Shown here: piece after piece, positions 1-7,858 of the stretch | Layout of the letters: each line of letters opens with the position of its first letter | How positions within the stretch are numbered: position 1 is the first letter of the stretch | Origin: Streptomyces sp. CB02056 | Lineage (GTDB): Bacteria > Actinomycetota > Actinomycetes > Streptomycetales > Streptomycetaceae | Length of the DNA: 43,472 nucleotides | NCBI RefSeq assembly: GCF_001905545.1 | Contig: NZ_LIPD01000024.1 | Location: forward strand, 68,474-111,945 | Reading direction: 5' to 3' | Position numbers and translations under genes: made by a program | The notes under the pieces: generated by a model | What the model was told of the DNA's origin: nothing | What the model saw: the letters and a program-made list of their open reading frames with translations, nothing else | The model's database searches: none

Positions 1-33
1 GACGGTGGCGGTGTCGGCGCGGGCGCGGGTGCG

Positions 34-456
34 TCAGTACGGGAGCGGGCGGTTCTCCCGGGCCCACAGCTTCTCGGTCTCGCTCTGCTCCGGGGGCGGG
101 GTGAGGCCGTCGATCATCCACAGGTTCCGCGGCGTCTCGTCGACGTGGAACTCGCAGTACAGGCCGCGGTCGGTGGTGTGGGGCGCGAGGAGGGCGGCGA
201 GCGCCTCGCGGGTGCGCCTGCGCAGGTCCGGGTCCTCGGTGTGGCGGGCGATGTGCTCGACCACGACGCGTACGGCCGCGCCGTGCGGGTCGCCGCCGAC
301 GTGGAAGGAGTCGGCGGCGACCTCGTGGAAGAGGACCACCACGTAGAACTTCGGCAGTCCGAAGCGGGTGTAGAAGCCCGTGATGTCGGTGGAGAGCTGC
401 TTCTTCTGCCCGGGGTCGTAGGTGCCGGGCGGGTGGTAGACGTGCCACAGGGGCAT
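34..456 (-). CDS. Tautomerase-family protein (oxalocrotonate tautomerase-like)
   Basis: 140 residues starting MPLWHVYHPPG. After removal of the initiator Met, Pro1 would be the catalytic base, as in the tautomerase superfamily. The length and the start followed by HPPGTY fit the larger tautomerase subgroup that includes cis-CaaD-like proteins, rather than the 60-residue 4-OT type. The tail ends in a conserved-looking WMIDG-LTPPPEQSE stretch. It lies on the minus strand downstream of the SDR gene with a gap of about 70 bases, so the two may be co-transcribed. The substrate cannot be told from the sequence. Family assignment is fairly secure; function is inferred. Confidence 0.8.
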   Translation of the reverse strand: MPLWHVYHPPGTYDPGQKKQLSTDITGFYTRFGLPKFYVVVLFHEVAADSFHVGGDPHGAAVRVVVEHIARHTEDPDLRRRTREALAALLAPHTTDRGLYCEFHVDETPRNLWMIDGLTPPPEQSETEKLWARENRPLPY

Positions 457-528
457 GGCGGTTCCTCCTGGTCGTCGGTCGGGTCGGGGTTTTTCGTCGG
501 CGGTCCTGCCGGTGGTCCTGCCGGGGTG

Positions 529-1230
529 TCAGCGGCGGCCGAGGACGGCCAGGTCGTCCACGGGGCCCGACAGGGCGGCCTTCAGGGCCCGGGTGGCGTC
601 GTCGACCAGCACCTCGTGCTCGCCGCGCTCGACGCCGTCCAGGACGGCGCGGGCCACCTCGGCGGGCGGGATCTTGTCGACCGGGACGGCCGCGACCATC
701 TCGGTGTCCGCGAAGCCCAGGTGCACGCCGACGACCTGCGTGCGCTGGGCGGCGAGCTCCAGGCGCAGCGAGTTGGTCAGGGACCACAGCGCGGCCTTGG
801 AGGCCCCGTAGGCCCCGGCCCCGGCGCCCCAGGACAGCAGCGAGTGGATGTCGACCAGCGCGCCGCCGCCGCGGGCGGCCAGCACCGGGGCGAAGGCCTG
901 GGCGATGCGCAGCGGGCCGAGCACGTTGGTCTCGAAGGTGTCCCGGACCAGCGCGAGGTCGGCGCTGAGCAGCGGCGCCGGGTACAGGACGCCGGCGTTG
1001 TTGAAGACGATGTCGACGTCGTCGGCGCGGGCCGCGAGGGCGGCCACCGAGGCGTCGTCGGTGACGTCCAGCGCGAGGACCTCCACGCGCGGGTCCTCGC
1101 TGGTGTCGGGGGTGCGGGCGGTGGCGTAGACCTTCTTCGCGCCGCGGGCCAGCAGTTCCGCGGTGAACGCCCGGCCCAGGCCCCGGCGGCCTCCGGTGAC
1201 CAGGGCGGTGGAGCCTTCGATCACGGTCAT
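529..1230 (-). CDS. SDR-family oxidoreductase
   Basis: Classical short-chain dehydrogenase/reductase of 233 residues. The N-terminal cofactor motif TGGRRGLG, the FNNAG motif and the catalytic YGASK with an upstream Ser (HSLLSW) are all present, so it should be an active NAD(P)-dependent enzyme. The start at 1230 (MTVIEGS) is chosen because GAGGAG sits just upstream; the open frame extends 19 codons further without a better site. It diverges from a TetR regulator with an AT-rich inverted repeat between them, so it is probably repressed by that regulator. The substrate is unknown. Confidence 0.9.
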   Translation of the reverse strand: MTVIEGSTALVTGGRRGLGRAFTAELLARGAKKVYATARTPDTSEDPRVEVLALDVTDDASVAALAARADDVDIVFNNAGVLYPAPLLSADLALVRDTFETNVLGPLRIAQAFAPVLAARGGGALVDIHSLLSWGAGAGAYGASKAALWSLTNSLRLELAAQRTQVVGVHLGFADTEMVAAVPVDKIPPAEVARAVLDGVERGEHEVLVDDATRALKAALSGPVDDLAVLGRR

Positions 1231-1286
1231 GGTGCATCTCCTCGCTCTCGGGGCGGCACCGGCCGTCGCCGGCGGGCACCGCAGCA

Positions 1287-1310
1287 TTTAGATTATTACC
1301 ATCATCTAAA
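1287..1310. promoter_or_regulatory. Probable TetR operator between SDR and TetR genes
   Basis: Inverted repeat with 10-base arms TTTAGATTAT and ATCATCTAAA (one mismatch; the outer 7 bases are perfect) separated by TACC. It is strikingly AT-rich in this GC-rich DNA and lies between the divergent SDR and TetR starts, the usual place for an autoregulatory TetR site. It may also contain the -10 element of one or both promoters. Binding is inferred from position and symmetry. Confidence 0.7.
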
Positions 1311-1390
1311 GGGGATGGGAAAGTGGACGCACCAAGTGGAAGCACCGACCGGACGCACCACGCGTCGTACGAGAGGGAAGGAGCCGCGGC

Positions 1391-2026
1391 ATGCCCCGCG
1401 TGTCCCGCGCCGAGGCCGAACGCACCCGCAGCCGGGTCGTCGACCACACCGCCCGCCTGATCCGCGAGAAGGGCGCCGACCAGGTCAGCGTCCCCGAGGC
1501 GATGGCCGCCGCCGGACTCACCCACGGCGGCTTCTACCGGCACTTCGCCTCCAAGGACGACCTCCTCGCCGAGGCCCTCACCGCCGCCTTCACCGAACGG
1601 CGCGACGCCATGGAACAACTCGCCGACCAGCCGCCCGCCCGGCGCACCCCCCGCGCCGAGTTCCTCCACCGCTACCTGTCCGAACTCCACCGCGACCACC
1701 CCGGCCACGGCTGCGCCGCCGCCGCCCTCGCCGCCGACGCCGCCCGCACCGAACCCGGCACCCCGCTGCGCACCGCCTACACCGCCGGACTGCGCGACCT
1801 CGTCGACGCCCTGGCGGCCCTGCCCGAACCCGCCGAACGGCAGGAGGCGCTCGCCGACCTGTCCACCATGGTCGGAGCACTGCTGCTCGCCCGGGCGAGC
1901 CAGGACCCCGACCTGTCCGGGGAGTTCCTGGCCGCCGCCCGCCACCGCCTGGCCGTCGACGACGGATACGGGGACGGGGACGGGGACGGGGACGGAAACG
2001 GGAGCGGGGAGCCGGCGACCGCGTAG
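1391..2026 (+). CDS. TetR-family transcriptional regulator
   Basis: 211 residues. The N-terminal TetR helix-turn-helix is clear: RSRVVDHTARLIREKGAD, then AGLTHGGFYRHFASKDDLL at about residues 40-60. The C-terminal half is the usual ligand-binding region (TetR_C of the kind that follows a LTHGGFYRHF motif). The start follows GAAGGAG. The protein ends in an acidic GDGDGDGDGNGSG tail encoded by four 6-base GGGGAC repeats (1970-1993), unlikely to be part of the folded domain. It is divergent from the SDR gene, which is its likely target. Confidence 0.9.
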   Translation: MPRVSRAEAERTRSRVVDHTARLIREKGADQVSVPEAMAAAGLTHGGFYRHFASKDDLLAEALTAAFTERRDAMEQLADQPPARRTPRAEFLHRYLSELHRDHPGHGCAAAALAADAARTEPGTPLRTAYTAGLRDLVDALAALPEPAERQEALADLSTMVGALLLARASQDPDLSGEFLAAARHRLAVDDGYGDGDGDGDGNGSGEPATA

Positions 2027-2063
2027 GGTCCGTACGTACGTGGACCTGGCGAAAGGACGGACC

Positions 2064-2780
2064 GTGCCGATCAGAGGCGTGCTCTTCGACGTCGACGACA
2101 CCCTGTTCGACTACTCGGGCTCGGAACGGGCGGGCATCCTCGCCCACCTGCGCCACCTCGACCTCCTGCGCCGCGTCCCCGACCCGCAGACGGCGGTGGC
2201 GCTGTGGCGCGAGATCCTGGACGAGCAGTACGCCCGCTTCCTGGCCGGGGAGCTCACCTTCACCGGCCAGCAGCGCGAACGCGTCCGCCGCTTCCTCGCC
2301 CGCCTCGGCGAGGACACCGCCGCCATGCCCGACGAGGCCGCCACCGCCTGGTTCGCCGGCTACACCGCCCACCGCGACGCCGCCTGGACCGCCTTCCCCG
2401 ACGCCGCCCCCGTCCTCGCCGCCCTCGCCCCCACCCACCGGCTCGGCATCGTCTCCAACGCCCCGATGGACCAGCAGCGCCCCAAACTCCACGCCACCGG
2501 CCTGCTGCACCACTTCGCCGACACCGCCCTCGTCGGCTCCGACCGGCCCGGCGAGGCCAAACCCGCCCCCGCCATCTTCCTGACCGGCTGCGCCCGCCTG
2601 GGCCTGCCCCCGCACGAGGTCGCCTACGTCGGCGACAGGTACGACCTGGACGCCCTCGGCGCCCGGGGCGCCGGCCTGCGCCCCTTCTGGCTCGACCGCG
2701 CCGCCTCCCGCACCCCGGTCGACGACGGCATCCACGTCCTGCACACCCTGGCCGAACTGCCCGCCGCCCTGCGGACCTGA
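2064..2780 (+). CDS. HAD-family hydrolase
   Basis: 238 residues. Motif I is FDVDDTLFD near the N-terminus (DxDxT nucleophile), motif II is IVSNAP, motif III is the Lys in GEAKPAPAIF, and motif IV is YVGDRYDLD. All four haloacid-dehalogenase motifs are intact, with an alpha-helical cap inserted after motif I, as in phosphoglycolate phosphatase-like members. The GTG at 2064 is preferred because GAAAGGACGG lies at a suitable distance; a GTG at 2040 would add eight residues. The gene follows the TetR gene by 37 bases. The substrate is not predictable. Confidence 0.88.
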   Translation: MPIRGVLFDVDDTLFDYSGSERAGILAHLRHLDLLRRVPDPQTAVALWREILDEQYARFLAGELTFTGQQRERVRRFLARLGEDTAAMPDEAATAWFAGYTAHRDAAWTAFPDAAPVLAALAPTHRLGIVSNAPMDQQRPKLHATGLLHHFADTALVGSDRPGEAKPAPAIFLTGCARLGLPPHEVAYVGDRYDLDALGARGAGLRPFWLDRAASRTPVDDGIHVLHTLAELPAALRT

Positions 2781-2798
2781 GCCGGGGCCGCCCGGTCG

Positions 2799-2829
2799 CG
2801 CGGGAAGTCGGCCGGGCCGACTTCCCGCG
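2799..2829. terminator. Bidirectional terminator; copy A of a repeated palindrome
   Basis: Perfect 15-base inverted repeat around a single central base; the left arm is CGCGGGAAGTCGGCC. It lies between the converging ends of the HAD gene (2780) and the GNAT gene (2890), so it can terminate both. The same palindrome core occurs at 34,719-34,755, again between converging genes. Confidence 0.75.
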
Positions 2830-2889
2830 TCGCGGGGGAGTGGGCGCGCTGCGCCGCTCGTCCCGCGCGCGGGCGTCCCGGTCGGGTGC

Positions 2890-3540
2890 TCAGTCGTCGA
2901 GGCCGAACAGGGCGCGGCAGCCCTCGTCCAGGCCGGTGACGGTGACCGGGGTGCGGGCGTGCCCGGCCCAGGCCTCGGGGGTCAGGCGCAGGCGCTGGGA
3001 GACCACCACCCGCCCGTCCAGGACGTCGCGGTCGATGCCGTCGCCGCGGTAGCCGAGCCGGCGCGAGACGGCCAGGGAGGAGTGGTTGTCGGCGAAGGAC
3101 AGCGACCGCGCCGACCGCGTCCCCAGCTCCGCGAAGGCCAGGTGGAGCATCGCGGCGCGCATCTCGGTGCCCAGGCCCTTGCCCTGGAACTCCAGGCCGA
3201 GCCAGGAGCCCGAGACGATCTCGCGCCGCACGCCGAACTCCTTGGCGCGCATGTCCTGGATGCCCACCGGGCGCCCCTCGTGGAAGGCCACCAGGTTCAG
3301 CGCCCAGTCCTGCGCGCTCCAGCGCCCCAGCCGCCGCCAGTGCAACTGCACCACGTGCCGGGCCCGTTCGGCCGGCGGCAGCTCGCCCCACGGCGTCAGG
3401 AACGGGCGCTCCTCGGGCGGGTGGACGCCGCGGGCGGCGACGTCGGCCACCTCGGCGAGTTCGTCCTCGGTGGGCAGGCGCAGCTCCAGGCGGGGCGAGG
3501 ACACGCGCAGCCCCCGCAGGGGCCAGTGGTCGATGATCAT
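2890..3540 (-). CDS. GNAT-family N-acetyltransferase
   Basis: 216 residues. After an N-terminal PRLELRLPTEDEL segment, the acetyl-CoA binding region reads GLEFQGKGLGTEMRAAML, a good match to the Q/RxxGxG/A motif, followed by SLAVSRRLGYRGDGI, the RimJ/RimL-type signature in which an N-x-xS-x-x-x-x-E/R-K-x-G-F pattern is relaxed. It resembles GNAT proteins that modify small molecules or protein N-termini; the acceptor is unknown. It stands alone on the minus strand, convergent with the HAD gene. Confidence 0.88.
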   Translation of the reverse strand: MIIDHWPLRGLRVSSPRLELRLPTEDELAEVADVAARGVHPPEERPFLTPWGELPPAERARHVVQLHWRRLGRWSAQDWALNLVAFHEGRPVGIQDMRAKEFGVRREIVSGSWLGLEFQGKGLGTEMRAAMLHLAFAELGTRSARSLSFADNHSSLAVSRRLGYRGDGIDRDVLDGRVVVSQRLRLTPEAWAGHARTPVTVTGLDEGCRALFGLDD

Positions 3541-3678
3541 CGAGCCAGTGTGCCCAGCCCGCCCGCGCCGCGCACCGCCATTTCCACCTCGCCTTCACGT
3601 CCGCCTCCGCCCCGAATCCACCTCCCGGGGGACAGCGGCGGCGACCCGACTTGACGTACCGTCACCTACAGTCGTGCG

Positions 3679-4836
3679 ATGAGCGCACGAAGTGATACTC
3701 GGCTGGTCGGAGGACCGCCACCCCCGCACCGCCTGCCCACCCTCACCTCCCTGCGCTTCGCCGCCGCCCTCGCCGTCTTCCTCTTCCACGCCTTCCTCGT
3801 CGCCGACCCGCTGCACCCCGGCGCCCCGCTCGGCTTCTTCGCCGACCCCCGCCTCGCCGCCACCCTCGCCCACGCCACCTCCAAGGCCGGCTACGCCGGG
3901 GTCTCGTTCTTCTTCGTCCTCAGCGGCTTCGTCCTGACCTGGTCCGCGCGCGAGCGCGAACGCCCCGCCGCGTTCTGGCGCCGGCGCCTGGCCCGGATCT
4001 ACCCCAGCCACCTGGCGATGTGGGCGGCCGCCGCCCTCCTGTTCGCCTGGGCCGCCCCGGTGCGCACCTGGCTGCCCAACCTCCTGCTCGTCCACGCCTA
4101 CTCGCCCGACCCGGACATCAACTCGGGGATGAACATGCCCAGTTGGTCGCTGTGCTGCGAGGCCCTGTTCTACCTGCTCTTCCCGCTCCTGCACCGCGCC
4201 GTACGGCGCCTGCCCGCACGCGCCCTGCTCCCGGCCCTGGCCGCCGCCCTGCTGGCCGCCGCGGCCGTCGCGGGAGCCGACGCGGTCCTGCTGTCCGACC
4301 GGCCCCGGATCCCCCAACTGCCCGTCTCCCTCGACCAGCTGTGGTTCGGCTACCTCTTCCCGCCGGCCCGGCTGCCGGAGTTCGTCCTCGGCATGCTGCT
4401 GGCCCGCGCCGTCGCCGCCGGCCGCGCCCCGCGCGTCCCCCTGGCCGCCGCCGCCTTCCTGGTGGCGCCCGCCTACGCGCTCGCGCTCGCCGTCCCCTCG
4501 CCCTACGACTTCGTCCTGCCGATGGTCCTGCCGCTCGCGCTGGTCATCTGCGCCGCCGCCCAGCACGACCTGCGGCGCGGCGCCGGGGACCCGCCGCCGC
4601 GCCGCCCGGCCCAGTGGCTGGGCGCCGTCTCCTTCGGCTTCTACCTCTGCCAGGGCGTCGTCCTCTTCCACGGCCGCCCCCTGCTGTTCGGCGACCGCAC
4701 CTACCCCGCGCCGCTCGCCGCCCTGCTGACCGTCGCCGCCTTCGGCGCGACCCTGGCCGCCGGGGCCCTCAGCCACGCCCTGGTCGAGCGCCCCGCGGTA
4801 CGGCGCCTCGCCGGCCGGGCGGCGGGAGCCGGCTGA
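3679..4836 (+). CDS. Integral membrane acyltransferase (acyltransferase-3 family)
   Basis: 385 residues with about ten hydrophobic segments. The N-terminal SLRFAAALAVFLFHAF carries the Arg and His of the acyltransferase-3 (OafA/NodX-like) family. FFFVLSGFVLTWS, the RRRLARIYPSHL turn and the SWSLCCEALFYLLFP segment are typical. It probably O-acetylates a surface polysaccharide or a small molecule at the cytoplasmic membrane. There is no good ribosome-binding site before the ATG. TACAGT ends 6 bases upstream, so a leaderless transcript is possible but weakly supported. Confidence 0.85.
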   Translation: MSARSDTRLVGGPPPPHRLPTLTSLRFAAALAVFLFHAFLVADPLHPGAPLGFFADPRLAATLAHATSKAGYAGVSFFFVLSGFVLTWSARERERPAAFWRRRLARIYPSHLAMWAAAALLFAWAAPVRTWLPNLLLVHAYSPDPDINSGMNMPSWSLCCEALFYLLFPLLHRAVRRLPARALLPALAAALLAAAAVAGADAVLLSDRPRIPQLPVSLDQLWFGYLFPPARLPEFVLGMLLARAVAAGRAPRVPLAAAAFLVAPAYALALAVPSPYDFVLPMVLPLALVICAAAQHDLRRGAGDPPPRRPAQWLGAVSFGFYLCQGVVLFHGRPLLFGDRTYPAPLAALLTVAAFGATLAAGALSHALVERPAVRRLAGRAAGAG

Positions 4837-4867
4837 GGGGCGGCGGTGCGGGCGAGGGGCGCGCCGT

Positions 4868-5212
4868 TCAGTCCGTGGGCCAGGCCCGCAGGTCGGCCAG
4901 GGTGAGTGTCCGGAAGCGGCCTTCGCCGTCCCCCATGACGAGCAGCTGGAACTGCTCGGGGTCCGACCAGGGGAGCTGCGCGGCGATCCGGGCGAACTCG
5001 GCGAACGGCAGGTGGTTCAGGGCGCCGCCGTAGAGGTGGGGAGGCCGCTTCGTGCCGCCCCAGGCGTGGTCCTCGGTGGAGATGTTCCGCAGGCTCCAGC
5101 GGCCGGGCAGGTCGGGGCTCAGCGGGGCGAGGCGGGCGTTGAGCTCGGCGACGACGTCGTCGTCGTCCGCCCAGCCGCCGGGGTTGAGGAGGATGGTCGT
5201 GATCGCTGACAT
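4868..5212 (-). CDS. Hypothetical protein
   Basis: 114 residues, not recognised as a named family. It has no signal peptide or membrane segment. It begins MSAITTILLNPGGWADDDD and is mildly acidic, with a mix of aromatic and charged residues that suggests a small soluble domain. It lies 61 bases downstream of the alpha/beta hydrolase gene on the same strand and could be its third operon member. Codon use is typical of the region, which supports a real gene. Confidence 0.65.
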   Translation of the reverse strand: MSAITTILLNPGGWADDDDVVAELNARLAPLSPDLPGRWSLRNISTEDHAWGGTKRPPHLYGGALNHLPFAEFARIAAQLPWSDPEQFQLLVMGDGEGRFRTLTLADLRAWPTD

Positions 5213-5273
5213 GCCCCCATGATGGCCGGGGCCGCGCCGGGGCCTGCGGCCGGGTGCTCCGGCGGACGGGCCG

Positions 5274-6110
5274 TCAGCGGCCGGTGGCGGGGCGGTCGGG
5301 GGCGTCGAGGGCGGCGACCTCGCGCACCGCGTCGGCGATGGCGCGGAAGTCCTTCTTCAGGATCGCGCCGTGGTTGCTGGGCACCTTCGCGCTGATCCGG
5401 ATGTGCGGGTTGCGCGCGGTGACCGCCGGCAGGGCCGCGCGGATCAGCTCCTGCTCGTCGCCCTTGCTGCCCAGCGAGGTCCCCGAGGCGACCACGTACC
5501 GGGTCGGGACGGTGATGGCGTCCAGCACCGGGCCCAGGGCGGCGGCGCTGCCGATCCTGCCGAGTTCGATGTTGGACTCCGACATCTGCCGGTGGGTCAT
5601 CCGCGGGGTCAGGCCGGTGGGGCGGGCCAGTGCCATGAGCGGTGCCCACCGCCGGAACTGCGTGCGGATGCGCCGCTCCAGCTCCTCGGTCAGCCAGTCG
5701 TAGGGCAGCGCGCCGTCCACCAGGACCGCGCCGACGGAGCGGCCCGGGTTGCGCGAGGCCCAGTGCGCGGCGACGAACGCCCCGTAGGACCAGCCCACCA
5801 GCAGCGCCCGCCGCACGCCGCGGGCCGCGAGGACGGCGTCGACGTCCCGGACGGCGGCCTCGAAGGAGTAGTCCGCGGAGCGCTTCGACGTCCGGCCGCG
5901 GGCCCGCTCGTCGTAGGTGATGTGCCGCAGGCCCGGGCCGAGGTCGGCGAGGACGCGCCGCCAGTAGCCCTGGGTGGCGAACTGGCCGTTGAGGTAGAGC
6001 ACGGGCAGGCCGGGGCCGCCGGTGTCGGTGGCGGCCAGGGCGGTGTCGTCGACCGGCACCAGGCCGGTCCACGGGGCGGGTCCGGTCGCGGGTGCGGTGC
6101 TGTTCGTCAT
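5274..6110 (-). CDS. Alpha/beta-fold hydrolase
   Basis: 278 residues of the alpha/beta hydrolase fold. The oxyanion-region sequence is LYLNGQFATQGYWRRV and the nucleophile elbow is GWSYG (Ser at about 126). A late SNHGAIL supplies the catalytic His, and an acidic residue lies in the preceding strand region. The short cap contains a RPTGLTPRMTHRQM helix. It begins 39 bases after the DUF4097 gene on the same strand, so the two form an operon. The natural ester or amide substrate is unknown. Confidence 0.88.
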   Translation of the reverse strand: MTNSTAPATGPAPWTGLVPVDDTALAATDTGGPGLPVLYLNGQFATQGYWRRVLADLGPGLRHITYDERARGRTSKRSADYSFEAAVRDVDAVLAARGVRRALLVGWSYGAFVAAHWASRNPGRSVGAVLVDGALPYDWLTEELERRIRTQFRRWAPLMALARPTGLTPRMTHRQMSESNIELGRIGSAAALGPVLDAITVPTRYVVASGTSLGSKGDEQELIRAALPAVTARNPHIRISAKVPSNHGAILKKDFRAIADAVREVAALDAPDRPATGR

Positions 6111-6149
6111 GGTGTCCCCCTGGGACGGGTGTCGGGCCCCGGGACGGGG

Positions 6150-6815
6150 TCAGAGGCTGCGGGCGGTGATGTCGCCGTGGGAGGTGGTGGCGCGGATGTC
6201 GAGCACGGTGGCGCCGTCGTTGCGCAGGGAGTTGGCGACGCGGCCGTGGCCGGTGCCGGCGTCCAGGGCGGCGCAGACGCCGGCGGCGGCGCCGACGGTG
6301 ATGCTCCCGGACTGGGTGCTCAGCTCGACGGTGCCCCGGTGGGCCTCGGTGACGCGGATGTCGCCCCGGGTGGTGCTGATCCGGGCGGGCCCGCCGAGGC
6401 GGCCGACCTCGATGTCGCCGTCGACGGCGCTCAGGTGCAGGCTCGCCGCCTCGTCGACCTTGGTGTGGCGGTACGCGCCGTCGAAGGCGACGTCGCCCAG
6501 GCGGCCGACGACGCGCAGTTCGGCGGCCGCGGCCTTGCCCCGTACGGCGGAGCCGGCCGGCAGCTGGACGGTGACCTCCAGGGAGCCGGTGGGGCCGAGC
6601 AGCTGGCCGCCGGACGCGGAGGTGACGATCCGCAGGACGCCGTCCTCGTAGGTGACGGCGGTCTGCTCGGCGGCCCGGACGTCGCGGCCCTTGCCGGGCT
6701 CGGCGGCCCGGACCTCGACGGTGGTGTCGACGCGCTCGGCGGCGATGAACCGCACGCGCCCGCCGGGGATGTCCAGGACGACGGTGACCGGGGCGGGGGT
6801 GTCGAACTTCTGCAT
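6150..6815 (-). CDS. DUF4097-family beta-helix protein
   Basis: 221 residues rich in short alternating beta strands with repeating LRVVGRLGDVAFDG, LSAVDGDIEVGRLGG and ISTTRGDIRVTEA units, the pattern of DUF4097 adhesin-like beta-repeat proteins. No signal peptide or lipobox is seen, so this copy is probably cytoplasmic, unlike the DUF4097 lipoprotein at 37,969. It is the first gene of an operon with an alpha/beta hydrolase and is divergent from a MarR-type regulator gene. Function in the family is poorly defined. Confidence 0.85.
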   Translation of the reverse strand: MQKFDTPAPVTVVLDIPGGRVRFIAAERVDTTVEVRAAEPGKGRDVRAAEQTAVTYEDGVLRIVTSASGGQLLGPTGSLEVTVQLPAGSAVRGKAAAAELRVVGRLGDVAFDGAYRHTKVDEAASLHLSAVDGDIEVGRLGGPARISTTRGDIRVTEAHRGTVELSTQSGSITVGAAAGVCAALDAGTGHGRVANSLRNDGATVLDIRATTSHGDITARSL

Positions 6816-6942
6816 GCTGCACTCCTGTGAGGTTTCGTTCCATCGGTGTTTCCGACATTGGAAACGCTACGTTGCTTTCAAGATCTCGGCAACTAGTTCG
6901 TTGCGTCAAAGTGGCGTAATAGCAGGTGGATAGCGGGAAACT

Positions 6943-6995
6943 GTTGCAACGGACGCACGGGTAACGCAACGGACGCCATCCCGATCATTGCAATG
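6943..6995. promoter_or_regulatory. Operator region upstream of the HTH/MarR fusion gene
   Basis: The 268-base divergent intergenic region contains GTTGCAAC (6943-6950) and CATTGCAATG (6986-6995), both perfect palindromes. It also holds two direct copies of GCAACGGACGC, 20 bases apart (6946-6956 and 6966-6976). Further GTTGC/GCAAC half-sites occur at about 6871-6906. The region is AT-richer than its surroundings. The two-helical-turn spacing suggests cooperative binding by the adjacent regulator. This is inferred from pattern only. Confidence 0.55.
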
Positions 6996-7083
6996 GTCTG
7001 AAGGTGAACGCTAAGGTGGGGGCCGACCGGGAACCACACGGCCGACCGGGAACCACCCGGCCACCACCACCGAGGAGAACGCG

Positions 7084-7827
7084 ATGCCGGGAGGCAGGCT
7101 CACCCAGCAGGAACGCCGGCAGATCGCACTGGGGCTGGCCGACAGCCTCCCCTACGCCGAGATCGCCCGACGCCTGGAACGCCCCACCTCGACCGTCACC
7201 CGCGAGGTCATGCGCAACGGCGGCCCCGTCGCCTACCGCGCCGACCTCGCCCACCGCGCCACCGAGCACCGCGCCCAGCGCCGCCGCCCCGCCCCCACGG
7301 CCGGCCCACGGCCCGGCACCCACCCCCACGGCCGCGACGACGAGGCCGTGGCCGCCTACGAGGAACAGCTCACCACCGTCCTCATGGGCTCCGGCCTCAA
7401 CCGGATGGGCGCCCGCGTGGTCACCTGCCTGTCCACCACCGACGCCGGCAGCCTCACCGCCGCCGAACTCGCCCAACGCCTCCAGGTCAGCCCCGCCTCC
7501 ATCTCCAAGGCGATCGCCTTCCTGGAGAGCCAGAGCCTGGTACGCCGCGAACGCGACGAACGCCGCCGCGACCGCTACATCGTCGACGACGAGCTCTACT
7601 ACCAGGCCGTCATCGCCAGCGCCCGCGCCAACGACAGGGTCATCGAGACCGCCCGCCAGGGCGTCGCCGTCCTCGGCCCCGGCACCCCCGCCGCCGTCCG
7701 CCTGGAGAACATCGCCCGCTTCCTCGACTTCATCAGCGAAAGCATCGTCCGCGCCGCCGAACAGGCCCGCGAAGTCCTCCACACCAAACCCGCGACGACC
7801 ACCACCGGGGACGAGGCCCCGGAGTAG
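7084..7827 (+). CDS. Transcriptional regulator: IS30-type HTH joined to a MarR-type domain
   Basis: 247 residues in two parts. Residues about 4-45 (LTQQERRQIALGLADSLPY then IARRLERPTSTVTREVMRNG) look like the N-terminal helix-turn-helix of IS30-family transposases. Residues about 95-180 (VLMGSGLNRMGARVVTCL, LTAAELAQRLQVSPASISK, SQSLVRRERDERRRDRYIV) form a GbsR/MarR-like winged helix, followed by a helical tail. There are no transposase catalytic residues, so this is a regulator and not an IS fragment. It faces the DUF4097/hydrolase operon, its probable target. The start follows GAGGAG. Confidence 0.85.
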   Translation: MPGGRLTQQERRQIALGLADSLPYAEIARRLERPTSTVTREVMRNGGPVAYRADLAHRATEHRAQRRRPAPTAGPRPGTHPHGRDDEAVAAYEEQLTTVLMGSGLNRMGARVVTCLSTTDAGSLTAAELAQRLQVSPASISKAIAFLESQSLVRRERDERRRDRYIVDDELYYQAVIASARANDRVIETARQGVAVLGPGTPAAVRLENIARFLDFISESIVRAAEQAREVLHTKPATTTTGDEAPE

Positions 7828-7850
7828 GACGTCGACCGCACTCCGGGGCC
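7815..7850. terminator. Bidirectional terminator
   Basis: Perfect 11-base arms GGCCCCGGAGT and ACTCCGGGGCC around a 14-base loop. The left arm overlaps the end of the regulator gene (stop at 7825-7827). It lies between converging genes and has no T-run, which is usual for actinomycete terminators. Confidence 0.7.
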
Positions 7851-7858
7851 GTGAAGGG

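Noticed and set aside
145..2583. 812-residue forward reading frame rich in Arg, Pro and Gly
   Set aside because: It is the antisense/out-of-frame shadow of the tautomerase, SDR, TetR and HAD genes, with low-complexity composition and no domains.
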